Origin: Patescibacteria group bacterium
Lineage (GTDB): Bacteria > Patescibacteriota > Minisyncoccia > Phycocordibacterales > UBA6065
Direction: 5' to 3'
Length of the DNA stretch: 27,593 nucleotides
Assembly (NCBI GenBank): GCA_028866595.1
Contig: JAGWHV010000004.1
Location: 1-27,593, forward strand
In this document: piece by piece, positions 14,801 to 21,776 of the stretch
Numbering within the stretch: the stretch's first letter is position 1
Layout of the letters: each line of letters opens with the position of its first letter
Notes under the pieces: generated by a model
The model's input: only the letters and a program-made list of their open reading frames with translations
Told to the model about the DNA's origin: nothing
The model's database searches: none
Position numbers and translations under genes: made by a program

Positions 14801-14828
14801 TTGATTTAATTTCCTGTTCCTGTATACT
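14801..14828 (+). promoter_or_regulatory. -35/-10 promoter of the GH6 gene
   Basis: TTGATT (14801-14806) and TATACT (14823-14828) are 16 bases apart. The predicted start near 14835 gives a leader of about 46 bases containing a five-codon ORF (ATG at 14842), unlike the leaderless genes around it. Confidence 0.55.
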
Positions 14829-14880
14829 CTCGCCGCCTCCGAATGACGGTCCGACGCTGAACTGCCGTTAGTAGAGCTAA

Positions 14881-16671
14881 ATGCTTCCCAACGCAAAGCA
14901 CATGAAAAAACTTTTGAGGAAAGTATTACTAGCGACCGTCACTCTCGTCACTACCGCTTCATACGTCTTCATTGGTCTCCCGACGTCCGTTGTCGGGATT
15001 TCAAATGTTCAACCGGCGTATGCGGCCACGAACTCGGTCGATATATGGTGGCCGACGAACGGCGCGTCCATGACCGGCACGCAACCGTTCAAGGCCCTCA
15101 TCGACGGCATGCCTCTGTCGAACTATGACATGTATTGGCAAGTCGACAACGGCCAGCTCGTACCCATGTACGACAGCCAAACCGACTATCCCCACAAAGA
15201 AGCGATAGTCAATCTGTCCAATTGGAACTGGAGCTCGAACGGCTCGTACACGATAAACTTCGTGGCCAAGGACAAGTCCGGAAATGTCATCGCCCAGACT
15301 TCCGTGTCGATCGAGCATAGTACGGCGGCGCCTGTGGTTAATGTTTCAGCGTCTGCCGCGAGCATACACGTCTGGTGGCCGACATCAGGTACAAACATGA
15401 TAGGCACCCAGCCTGTCAAAGCCGCCATAAACGGCGTGCCCCTGTCGAACTACCACATGTACTGGAGCGTCGATAACGGCAATCCAGTCGAGATGTCTGA
15501 CAACTACACCGATGCTCCCCACAAAGAGAGCTCGATCGACTTCAGCGGTTGGACATGGAAGAGCAACGGTCAGTATGCTCTGACTTTTACCGCCAAAGAC
15601 GATAGCGGCAACGTCATCGCCACGACGAACGTGCCGATCTACGCGAACGCTTCGCAGACGAGCGCTCCACAGGCGAGCGCTCCGCAGGTCGCCACGCCTG
15701 CGCCCACCCCTGCATCCGACCCTGCGCCGGTAGCGCCCGTGACGACAAAGTCGACATCCACGATCTCCGGCACATTGAGCACCGGCCCATTGGCCGCGAC
15801 GAAGCTCTACGTCGATCCGAGCAACCCAGCGACCGCCCAAGCAGAGACGTGGGCGGCTTCGGACCCGACAGATTCGGCCATCATGGCCAAGCTCGGAGCA
15901 GAACCCGTTGCCATCTGGCTCGGTGGCTGGAATTCGAACGTCCAGTCTGATGTCACGAACGACATGAGTGCGGCACAGGCGGAGAATGCCATCCCGACGT
16001 TCGTCGCTTATAACATCCCCGGCCGCGACTGCGGATCGTATTCCGCCGGCGGCGCCGAGGATGCGACGAGCTACATCGCTTGGATCAAGCAAGTATCCGC
16101 TGGCATCGGCTCGGGCAAAGCGTTCGTCATCCTTGAACCGGACGCTCTCGCGGGCATAGATTGTCTGTCCCAGTCAAACCAGACAGACAGGCTCTCGATG
16201 CTCTCGCAAGCTGTCAGGATATTCAAGGCGAACAATCCGAACGCCAGAGTCTACCTCGATGCCGGCCACGCTGGCTGGGTCGACGCAAACACTATAGCGA
16301 ACCGCCTCCTAGAGGCCGATGTCGCTGATGCCGCCGGCTTCTCGCTTAACGTCTCGAACTACGGCTCGACGGGTGATAACGAGACATACGGCGCCGCCGT
16401 CTCCCATGCTCTCGCTTCTCTCGGCGCGAGCGGCGCGCACTTCGTCATCGACACATCGCGTAACGGCAATGGCTCGGACGGCGAATGGTGCAATGCTTCG
16501 GGCCGAGCGCTCGGCGCGAATCCGACGCTCTCGACGGGCAATCCGCTCGTAGACGCCCTGCTCTGGATCAAGCGGCCGGGCGAATCTGATGGCACATGTA
16601 ACGGCGGCCCGAGCGCCGGCACATGGTGGCCATCATACGCCCTCGGCCTCGCCAAATCCGCCGGCTGGTAA
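14881..16671 (+). CDS. secreted GH6 cellulase with two N-terminal Trp-rich modules
   Basis: A 596-residue exported protein. The signal peptide ends near AYA (46-48). Two Trp-rich modules (53-147 and 162-255), a Pro/Ala/Thr linker (256-300) and a GH6 catalytic domain (about 306-596) follow. GH6 enzymes (endoglucanases and cellobiohydrolases) cleave beta-1,4-glucan with inversion. Landmarks: IPGRDCGSYSAGG (379-391, D383), VILEPDALAG (416-425, acid D421), VYLDAGHAGW (457-466), FVIDTSRNGNG (521-531) and IKRPGESDGTC (563-573, D570). Six cysteines in the domain could form disulfides. Translation may start at 14881 or at the second Met (14902); the signal peptide works with either. Whether it acts as endo- or exo-enzyme cannot be told. 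Confidence 0.93.
   Translation: MLPNAKHMKKLLRKVLLATVTLVTTASYVFIGLPTSVVGISNVQPAYAATNSVDIWWPTNGASMTGTQPFKALIDGMPLSNYDMYWQVDNGQLVPMYDSQTDYPHKEAIVNLSNWNWSSNGSYTINFVAKDKSGNVIAQTSVSIEHSTAAPVVNVSASAASIHVWWPTSGTNMIGTQPVKAAINGVPLSNYHMYWSVDNGNPVEMSDNYTDAPHKESSIDFSGWTWKSNGQYALTFTAKDDSGNVIATTNVPIYANASQTSAPQASAPQVATPAPTPASDPAPVAPVTTKSTSTISGTLSTGPLAATKLYVDPSNPATAQAETWAASDPTDSAIMAKLGAEPVAIWLGGWNSNVQSDVTNDMSAAQAENAIPTFVAYNIPGRDCGSYSAGGAEDATSYIAWIKQVSAGIGSGKAFVILEPDALAGIDCLSQSNQTDRLSMLSQAVRIFKANNPNARVYLDAGHAGWVDANTIANRLLEADVADAAGFSLNVSNYGSTGDNETYGAAVSHALASLGASGAHFVIDTSRNGNGSDGEWCNASGRALGANPTLSTGNPLVDALLWIKRPGESDGTCNGGPSAGTWWPSYALGLAKSAGW
15037..15321 (+). repeat. Trp-rich 'WWPT' protein module, copy 2 (GH6 protein, first)
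   Basis: Encodes residues 53-147. It has the full landmark set (WWPTNG, QPFKA, MYWQVD, TDYPHKE, NWNW, AKDKSGNVI) and is directly behind the signal peptide. Confidence 0.82.
15364..15645 (+). repeat. Trp-rich 'WWPT' protein module, copy 3 (GH6 protein, second)
   Basis: Encodes residues 162-255, 14 residues after the first copy ends. It keeps WWPTSG, QPVKA, MYWSVD, TDAPHKE, GWTW and AKDDSGNVI. Confidence 0.82.
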
Positions 16672-16712
16672 GGCTTCGCTTCCCTCTTCTATAGGCTTGC
16701 AGCACAAGTCGC

Positions 16713-16745
16713 AAAAACCGCCCGCTCCCGCGCGGTGGTTTTTGC
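16713..16745 (+). terminator. probable rho-independent terminator of the GH6 gene
   Basis: AAAAACC and GGTTTTT arms enclose a GC-rich imperfect inner stem, ending in a T tract at about 16743. Confidence 0.65.
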
Positions 16746-16771
16746 TCTATCTGTCAGCGGCCTGATTACGC

Positions 16772-16777
16772 TATACT
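16772..16777 (+). promoter_or_regulatory. -10 promoter element, leaderless (54-aa protein gene)
   Basis: GCTATACT, then 7 bases to the ATG at 16785. Confidence 0.68.
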
Positions 16778-16784
16778 TCAACAT

Positions 16785-16949
16785 ATGGATCGAAAAGCCC
16801 TGATCATGATTGGTCTCTTCGTCGGATCTTCCGTCGGCAGCTTCATTCCATCCCTGTGGGGAGCGAGCGTATTATCGTTCTCCTCTCTTATCCTCGGAGC
16901 TCTCGGCGCCCTAGGCGGGATCTGGGTCGCCTTTCGGCTCTCTGCTTGA
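16785..16949 (+). CDS. small conserved-type membrane protein, 54 residues
   Basis: A 54-residue protein with two hydrophobic segments rich in Gly and Ser (about 5-22 and 30-50), starting MDRKALIMIGLFVGSSVG and ending AFRLSA. Small proteins of this design (MDRK start, Gly-rich hairpin) occur in many bacteria without known function. The start is set by a TATACT box 7 bases upstream. The TGA is one base before the ATG of the PAP2 gene, so the two are cotranscribed and possibly coupled. Confidence 0.78.
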   Translation: MDRKALIMIGLFVGSSVGSFIPSLWGASVLSFSSLILGALGALGGIWVAFRLSA

Positions 16950-16950
16950 T

Positions 16951-17628
16951 ATGAAAGTGAAAGCTTCTTCAAAGCATCTTTTCTATGGCCTGCCGCGGGC
17001 TGTCGCAGCCATATACAAAGGTAAGAACCTTTTCTGGCAATTCTTGGCCATCGTCTTGACCTACATCATCGTAGCTACAGGTTTCGATTGGACGTATTTC
17101 AAGGCGACCCGACCCGTGCCTTTCTCCATTCTCCTGCCAGCGATCGCCCTTGGCGCCCTCTTACCCGTGATCGTTCCGCTCTTTCTCCTCGCTCTCGGCT
17201 ATGCGCGCAAAAGCGTCCGGCTCGTGAATACCGGCTGGGCCGTCGGCCAAGCGGCGCTCCTCGGCTTCCTCGTCTCGACTTTTTACAAAATCTTCACCGG
17301 CAGGATGCCGCCGCCTCACGACATCATCAATAATGTGAGCGCGAATTTTCGGTTCGGTTTTTTGCGGGGCGGAGTGTTCTGGGGTTGGCCTTCATCGCAC
17401 ACGACTGTGGCATTCGCCATGAGCGCGGCCCTTTTCGCGATGTATCCGGGCAAAGACGCGACGAGCCGGACCATCCGATGGCTCGCCGCCCTCTGGGCCG
17501 TATACGTCGGCCTCGGAGTATCCATGAGCATCCATTGGTTCTCAGAATTCGTGGCTGGGGCGATACTCGGCGCGATCATAGGGACCGCCGTAGGAACAAA
17601 CTTCCATCATCAGGGGTATAATACATAG
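16951..17628 (+). CDS. PAP2 superfamily membrane phosphatase
   Basis: A 225-residue membrane protein with about six hydrophobic segments and the three PAP2 motifs: KIFTGRMPP (around 111-119, motif 1), WPSSHTT (about 147-153, motif 2 with Ser in place of the usual Gly, as PSSH) and SIHWFSEFVAGAILG (around 192-206, motif 3 with the catalytic His). PAP2 enzymes remove phosphate from lipid phosphates such as phosphatidate, phosphatidylglycerophosphate or undecaprenyl diphosphate. A role in carrier-lipid recycling next to UppP is possible but unproven. The gene starts one base after the 54-aa gene; its end contains the -10 box of the next gene. Confidence 0.88.
   Translation: MKVKASSKHLFYGLPRAVAAIYKGKNLFWQFLAIVLTYIIVATGFDWTYFKATRPVPFSILLPAIALGALLPVIVPLFLLALGYARKSVRLVNTGWAVGQAALLGFLVSTFYKIFTGRMPPPHDIINNVSANFRFGFLRGGVFWGWPSSHTTVAFAMSAALFAMYPGKDATSRTIRWLAALWAVYVGLGVSMSIHWFSEFVAGAILGAIIGTAVGTNFHHQGYNT
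17617..17622 (+). promoter_or_regulatory. -10 promoter element, leaderless on GTG, inside the end of the PAP2 gene
   Basis: TATAAT, then 6 bases ending with the PAP2 stop codon TAG, then GTG at 17629. The last two sense codons of PAP2 form the -10 box. Confidence 0.68.
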
Positions 17629-18039
17629 GTGCGAACGAAAAACGCCATAATCATAGCCATCATAATCGTACTCGCCGCGGCGGCGAGTTGGCATATATAC
17701 GCTTCGTCTTCGGGAGCGACTGCTCCCGCAGGCTCCGTGTCCCAGAATACGACCGTTACTGTATCGCCGAGCGATAATGGCTCGACAGTGACAGTACATC
17801 GGAATGACCGCATCCTTCTCAAGCTCGGCGACGCTCTCCAATGGGCAGCGACCGTTGGAGACCCGAGCATCATAAGCCGCGTGCCAAACGTCATGGTCGT
17901 TCGTGGCGCGCAGGGCCTCTACACCGCCGAATCAGTCGGCACCACGACCCTCTCCGCCGAAGGCCGGCCGATCTGCGCTGCTGGAGAGATGTGCCCGCAA
18001 TTCATCCAAAGATTCAGCGTCATGATCGACGTCATATAG
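17629..18039 (+). CDS. membrane-anchored chagasin-like (I42-type) beta-sandwich protein
   Basis: A 136-residue protein starting with GTG, with an N-terminal hydrophobic anchor (6-23) followed by a Thr/Ser-rich spacer. Residues 52-136 follow the order of chagasin-type cysteine-protease inhibitors: a VTVHRNDRILLKLGD strand pair, a W, a GAQGLYTAESVGTTTLSAEGRP block (close to the family's G..-F-x-A-x-x-x-G-T-T-x-L pattern) and a final FSVMIDVI strand. The inhibitory NPTTGY loop is absent (GDALQW instead), so inhibition is doubtful; other Ig-like folds would fit. Cys residues at about 118 and 123 may pair. The start is fixed by the TATAAT box that lies 6 bases before. Confidence 0.55.
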   Translation: MRTKNAIIIAIIIVLAAAASWHIYASSSGATAPAGSVSQNTTVTVSPSDNGSTVTVHRNDRILLKLGDALQWAATVGDPSIISRVPNVMVVRGAQGLYTAESVGTTTLSAEGRPICAAGEMCPQFIQRFSVMIDVI

Positions 18040-18040
18040 C

Positions 18041-18658
18041 ATGTCATTTCTTTCATACATAGGACTCATAGGCGGCGTATGCTCTCTCGTCGGCTATGTG
18101 CCTTATGCTCTCCAAGTGCTCCGAGCGCCGAAAGGCTCGACTGTCGCGCCCGAGCGCGCCTCGTGGGTCATATGGACGCTCTCGAGCACGCTCATCCTTT
18201 TGAGCTACTGGCAGATCGGCGCCCGAACGACGATATGGGTGCCTCTCGCCTATGTCGTCGGCTCTGCTTTCATAACCATCCTCGCATTCACTCATGGCCG
18301 TGAGGGTTGGGGCACGCTCGAAAAATTGGCGCTCATCATCGCACTCATATCATCCATACGCTGGGTGTTCTTCGATGATCCTATCCTCGCCCTGGTGCTC
18401 AACCTGGCGATAGGTTTTATGGGATACCTGCCCGGCATCGCCCGACTAGCGAGCGATCCGGCCCGGCGCGCTCCGGCCGAACTCGAAGGCTGGACGCTCT
18501 TCTTCCTCGGCTCGATACTCAATCTCGTAGCGGTATCGGCCTGGACGATCGAAATCGCCATGGTGCCCGTCGTGCTTTTCCTCATGAACGGCGCGACGTT
18601 CGCTCTGACCTTGCGCAATGCGATGATCCAAGAGAGGCAGGGACCGCCGACCTCCTAG
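18041..18658 (+). CDS. PQ-loop (SWEET/SemiSWEET-like) membrane protein
   Basis: A 205-residue protein with about seven hydrophobic segments. The first, GGVCSLVGYVPYALQVLRAPKGS (about 11-33), resembles a PQ-loop repeat, with the P in the middle of the helix and the VLR tail; a second copy is suggested by LAIGFMGYLPGIARLASDP near 122-140. PQ-loop proteins carry sugars, amino acids or other small solutes through a two-repeat bundle. The substrate is unknown. The gene begins one base after the chagasin-like gene and overlaps the convergent glycosyltransferase gene by four bases at its stop. Confidence 0.65.
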   Translation: MSFLSYIGLIGGVCSLVGYVPYALQVLRAPKGSTVAPERASWVIWTLSSTLILLSYWQIGARTTIWVPLAYVVGSAFITILAFTHGREGWGTLEKLALIIALISSIRWVFFDDPILALVLNLAIGFMGYLPGIARLASDPARRAPAELEGWTLFFLGSILNLVAVSAWTIEIAMVPVVLFLMNGATFALTLRNAMIQERQGPPTS

Positions 18659-20244
18659 CCGTGCGTGGCGCTCTCCGGCGTCCCGGCGACCTTAAGCTTG
18701 GCGGCGATCGCCTTTTCCGGCTGGAATATCATGAGGTAGACGCGGCTCATATACCTCTTGACGGCGCTCTCCGGCGCTGAGGCTAATATATACGGGATGA
18801 ACATGCCTATGTTAAAGACACACCAGGCGGCATTGTTGATGACAGACGCCGAGACGCCTTCGCGAAATATGGCGACAGCCACGCCGACGATGACAAGGAC
18901 TATGTATATGATGTGCGGCGCGGTGAGCTTGATAAAGTTCCCGCGCAGGCCTTTCTTTTCCGTGACAGAGAAACCGACTTTCTGACCGGTCATCGCCGAC
19001 CAGAGCGCTTGGATATGGATCGTGAACGAGCTCATCGAGAATGACAGGGCTCTAAACGAGAAGCGTTCATTCGAGGTCTCGGTGAGGACGGCGATAGTGA
19101 GGAACATGTACGGGATAAAGACGAGAGCCAGGAGCATCGTGTTTATCCTCACCGGCACAAGGCCGAAGTAAAAGAATATGAGCGGCAGACATATGTCGAG
19201 GACGACGACAGCGCCGGAAAAGAAATAACTCACCGCCGATATGTATTGGAGCTTCTGCTTGAAAGAAAGGCCGCGGCGGAACAGAAGGCCGTAGCGGAAG
19301 AGCACGTCGAGACCGCCTCGGGCCCAGCGGAACTGCTGCTTGGTATATGAGAGAAAATCCTCGGGCGCGAGGCCTTCGGCGAGCACTTCGGGGACATAGA
19401 GAGACTTCCAGCCTTTCTCATGCATGAACATGCCCGTGGCAAAATCCTCGGCGATCGATTCGGTGCACATGCCGCCGACTTCCCCGAGAGCGCGGCGCGA
19501 TATGACCATATTCGTGCCACACATCGTCGCGCAGCTAAACCTGTTCCTGCCGCGGCATATCGGCCCAAAGAAAAGCTCCTGCTGTTCCCATGAACTGATA
19601 GTCACAGCGTTGTTGTTCGAATTCTTATAATACTGGGGCGTCTGGACGAAGCCCATTTTCGGATCGACGAAATAGCCGACGGTCTTCTTGAGAAAGTCGG
19701 TGTGCGGAATATGGTCGGCGTCGAAAACGACGATGTACGGCGAGGCAAAGCCTTGTCGAGCAGTTTCGGCAAGGGCATTGTTGATATTTCCGGCCTTGGC
19801 TCCGCCGGGGACAGTCCGAGTGATGCAGCCGATGCCGAGACGTCGGGCCAGGTCGACCACGTCCCGCCAATTGTCCCTCTTGGCGACAAGGCCGTCGTTC
19901 AGGATATAGACTCGGTGATTCGGATACTCCATATCGCGAGCAGCGACGGCGGTCGCTTCGACGATATCGACTGGCTCGCCCGCTACGGTGATGAAGACAT
20001 CGACCCACGGCGCGAGCGAGGCGTCGAACGTGGCTCTATAGTCGAGCCGCCAGACAGTGTGGATATATATCGCCGCTTGCCATGTATGGAATATCTCGCC
20101 GGCAATGAGGAGCCAGAACAGCCATTCTGTGCCGTGCGGAAAATAGAAAGTGAGGATGATGAGATAGACGAACCCCATCACAAGACTGCAGAAGAGTAGA
20201 AGCCTCCTTGGCGAACCTATCAAGAATTCTGTTTTCGAGGGCAT
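18655..20244 (-). CDS. BcsA-like processive glycosyltransferase (GT2), no PilZ domain
   Basis: A 529-residue membrane enzyme with two N-terminal membrane segments, a GT-A catalytic domain (about 75-310) and about six C-terminal segments. Motifs of processive beta-synthases are present: LNDG (115-118), DADH (175-178, DxD), AED (265-267, in place of the TED of cellulose synthase), QQFRW (303-307, QxxRW) and, near residue 420, the FSVTEKKG gating-loop motif. A PilZ domain for c-di-GMP is absent: the protein ends soon after the last membrane segment. It should polymerise a nucleotide sugar, most probably UDP-glucose into beta-1,4-glucan, and export it. It is the last gene of the operon with GT39 and GH8 (14 bases after the GT39 stop). 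Confidence 0.86.
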   Translation of the reverse strand: MPSKTEFLIGSPRRLLLFCSLVMGFVYLIILTFYFPHGTEWLFWLLIAGEIFHTWQAAIYIHTVWRLDYRATFDASLAPWVDVFITVAGEPVDIVEATAVAARDMEYPNHRVYILNDGLVAKRDNWRDVVDLARRLGIGCITRTVPGGAKAGNINNALAETARQGFASPYIVVFDADHIPHTDFLKKTVGYFVDPKMGFVQTPQYYKNSNNNAVTISSWEQQELFFGPICRGRNRFSCATMCGTNMVISRRALGEVGGMCTESIAEDFATGMFMHEKGWKSLYVPEVLAEGLAPEDFLSYTKQQFRWARGGLDVLFRYGLLFRRGLSFKQKLQYISAVSYFFSGAVVVLDICLPLIFFYFGLVPVRINTMLLALVFIPYMFLTIAVLTETSNERFSFRALSFSMSSFTIHIQALWSAMTGQKVGFSVTEKKGLRGNFIKLTAPHIIYIVLVIVGVAVAIFREGVSASVINNAAWCVFNIGMFIPYILASAPESAVKRYMSRVYLMIFQPEKAIAAKLKVAGTPESATHG

Positions 20245-20258
20245 ATGATTTCGATGAA

Positions 20259-21776
20259 CTATGGATAACGGAGCTTATACACGTACAAGGTCAAGCCGGG
20301 CGAGAATGTCTGGGTAAAGACCCGCTGATAATGCTCGTCCATGAAAAGGCGGATCTTTTCGTTGTAGCCCTGGTCGTAGCCGAGGAGAAAAAAGACCCGC
20401 TCATAGACTTGCTGCCAGCTCTGGGTCGTCTGGGCTAGATCGTTGAGAGAGAACGGCTGGATCTGGGCATTCGGCAGGTACCTGTCCCATTCCGGGAACG
20501 TCGAGAGCCGAGCTGCGCCATGATAGTAGTACTCGACAGGATATGTGATGAATGGAGCAGAGACGACGAAGAGGTCGGACGGGGTCGCGCTCGCCGAGAC
20601 GAAGCCGGCGGCGTCGCGAAAATCTTCTTTGACCGGCGAGAGCGGCTCGATCGCCTGAACGACGAGCATCGAGAGCATAGAGATGGAAAGGATGCTCAAC
20701 AAAAGATCAGAGATGGCCGGCCTATACGACGACAGAAAATAAACGGCGAGGATATAGATCGACGGCAAGGATATGATGAGATACCGGGACAGGAATATCG
20801 GCTCGACCGTCATGCTTACTACGAATGCGAGAAGGATAGGGATGAATGAGGCCGCCATAAAGTATGACGTCTCCGGCTGATGCGGCCTACGGCGCGCCAA
20901 AAACGTGAAGCCGACAAAGACGACAAGGGGCCATAAGGAAAGATAGAACGTGTTGACTGGATCCGTCTGAAAACCTATGAAGAAATTCGAGAATACGTTG
21001 AAAAAATCGACGGACGATGGTTGAGCGAGGACGGGATTCGTCAGGCCGGCGCCGGCGATGTGCCGGTAGACGAACCACGCGCCCGTGGCGGCGCCGGCCG
21101 AGACGCCGATAACAGCGAGCTTTCTCATGGCGTCAGGCGGAAATATCTTGCGCTTGACCAGAAAATATACGGCCTGGGTGAAGATGACGAAGAGAAAGAA
21201 CAGATGAGTGAACAATCCGAGGAATGTGACGACGGTATAGCCGAACCATGTGGTCGCCGACGGCCGGCGCCAGAGCCTTATATAAAAGAGGTGGCTCAAG
21301 ATCGTGAACAAAAACATCATCGAATACATCCGAGCGTCCGAGCCATACCAATTGAGAAACGGCGATATAGCGGTTATGAACGCCGTGAAATAAGCGACCC
21401 GCTCCGAATACGCTTCTTTGGCGAGCACGAATATCGCCGGTATCGAAACGAGGAAGAATACGAGCGAGAACGACCGTAAAGCGAGCTCGGTCGTGCCGAA
21501 AGCGATCTCCCAATAATGGAGACCGATGAAGAAGAGCGGGACATGGACGTCTTTGGCGATAACGTTGAAGAGACCGGGCAAGTCGCGGGACGTTTGCCAT
21601 ATGCTCTGGGCTTCGTCGAGAGTCAGGCTCTGGCGCGTCCAGATGAAGACAGCGAGCGCCGTCGCTGCGGCCATGAGAAGAACGAGGAACATCCGAGCAG
21701 AGAGCCCGATCGACCCCACGCGTATTCGCCTTTTCAAAGAGCGGTCCCTAGCCGCGACTGTGTGCGTCATACTCAT
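20259..21776 (-). CDS. GT39-type (PMT/ArnT-like) integral membrane glycosyltransferase
   Basis: A 505-residue protein with about eleven hydrophobic segments, GT-C fold. The first periplasmic loop contains the catalytic acidic pair in QSLTLDEAQSIW (about residues 49-60, D55-E56), and SDARMYSMM (around 146-154) matches a conserved loop of this family. Such enzymes use polyprenyl-phosphate sugars as donor on the outer face of the membrane. The C-terminal 120 residues form a soluble domain. Its ATG overlaps the TGA of the GH8 gene (ATGA), so it is translationally coupled, and the synthase follows. Acceptor and sugar are unknown; a link to glycan modification is inferred from the operon. Confidence 0.82.
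   Translation of the reverse strand: MSMTHTVAARDRSLKRRIRVGSIGLSARMFLVLLMAAATALAVFIWTRQSLTLDEAQSIWQTSRDLPGLFNVIAKDVHVPLFFIGLHYWEIAFGTTELALRSFSLVFFLVSIPAIFVLAKEAYSERVAYFTAFITAISPFLNWYGSDARMYSMMFLFTILSHLFYIRLWRRPSATTWFGYTVVTFLGLFTHLFFLFVIFTQAVYFLVKRKIFPPDAMRKLAVIGVSAGAATGAWFVYRHIAGAGLTNPVLAQPSSVDFFNVFSNFFIGFQTDPVNTFYLSLWPLVVFVGFTFLARRRPHQPETSYFMAASFIPILLAFVVSMTVEPIFLSRYLIISLPSIYILAVYFLSSYRPAISDLLLSILSISMLSMLVVQAIEPLSPVKEDFRDAAGFVSASATPSDLFVVSAPFITYPVEYYYHGAARLSTFPEWDRYLPNAQIQPFSLNDLAQTTQSWQQVYERVFFLLGYDQGYNEKIRLFMDEHYQRVFTQTFSPGLTLYVYKLRYP

Noticed and set aside
15385..16092. 235-residue Arg/Gly-rich open frame on the minus strand
   Set aside because: It lies antisense to the GH6 gene and has the low-complexity composition typical of a shadow.
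19702..20199. 165-residue open frame on the plus strand
   Set aside because: It is antisense to the BcsA-like synthase, whose catalytic motifs are intact.
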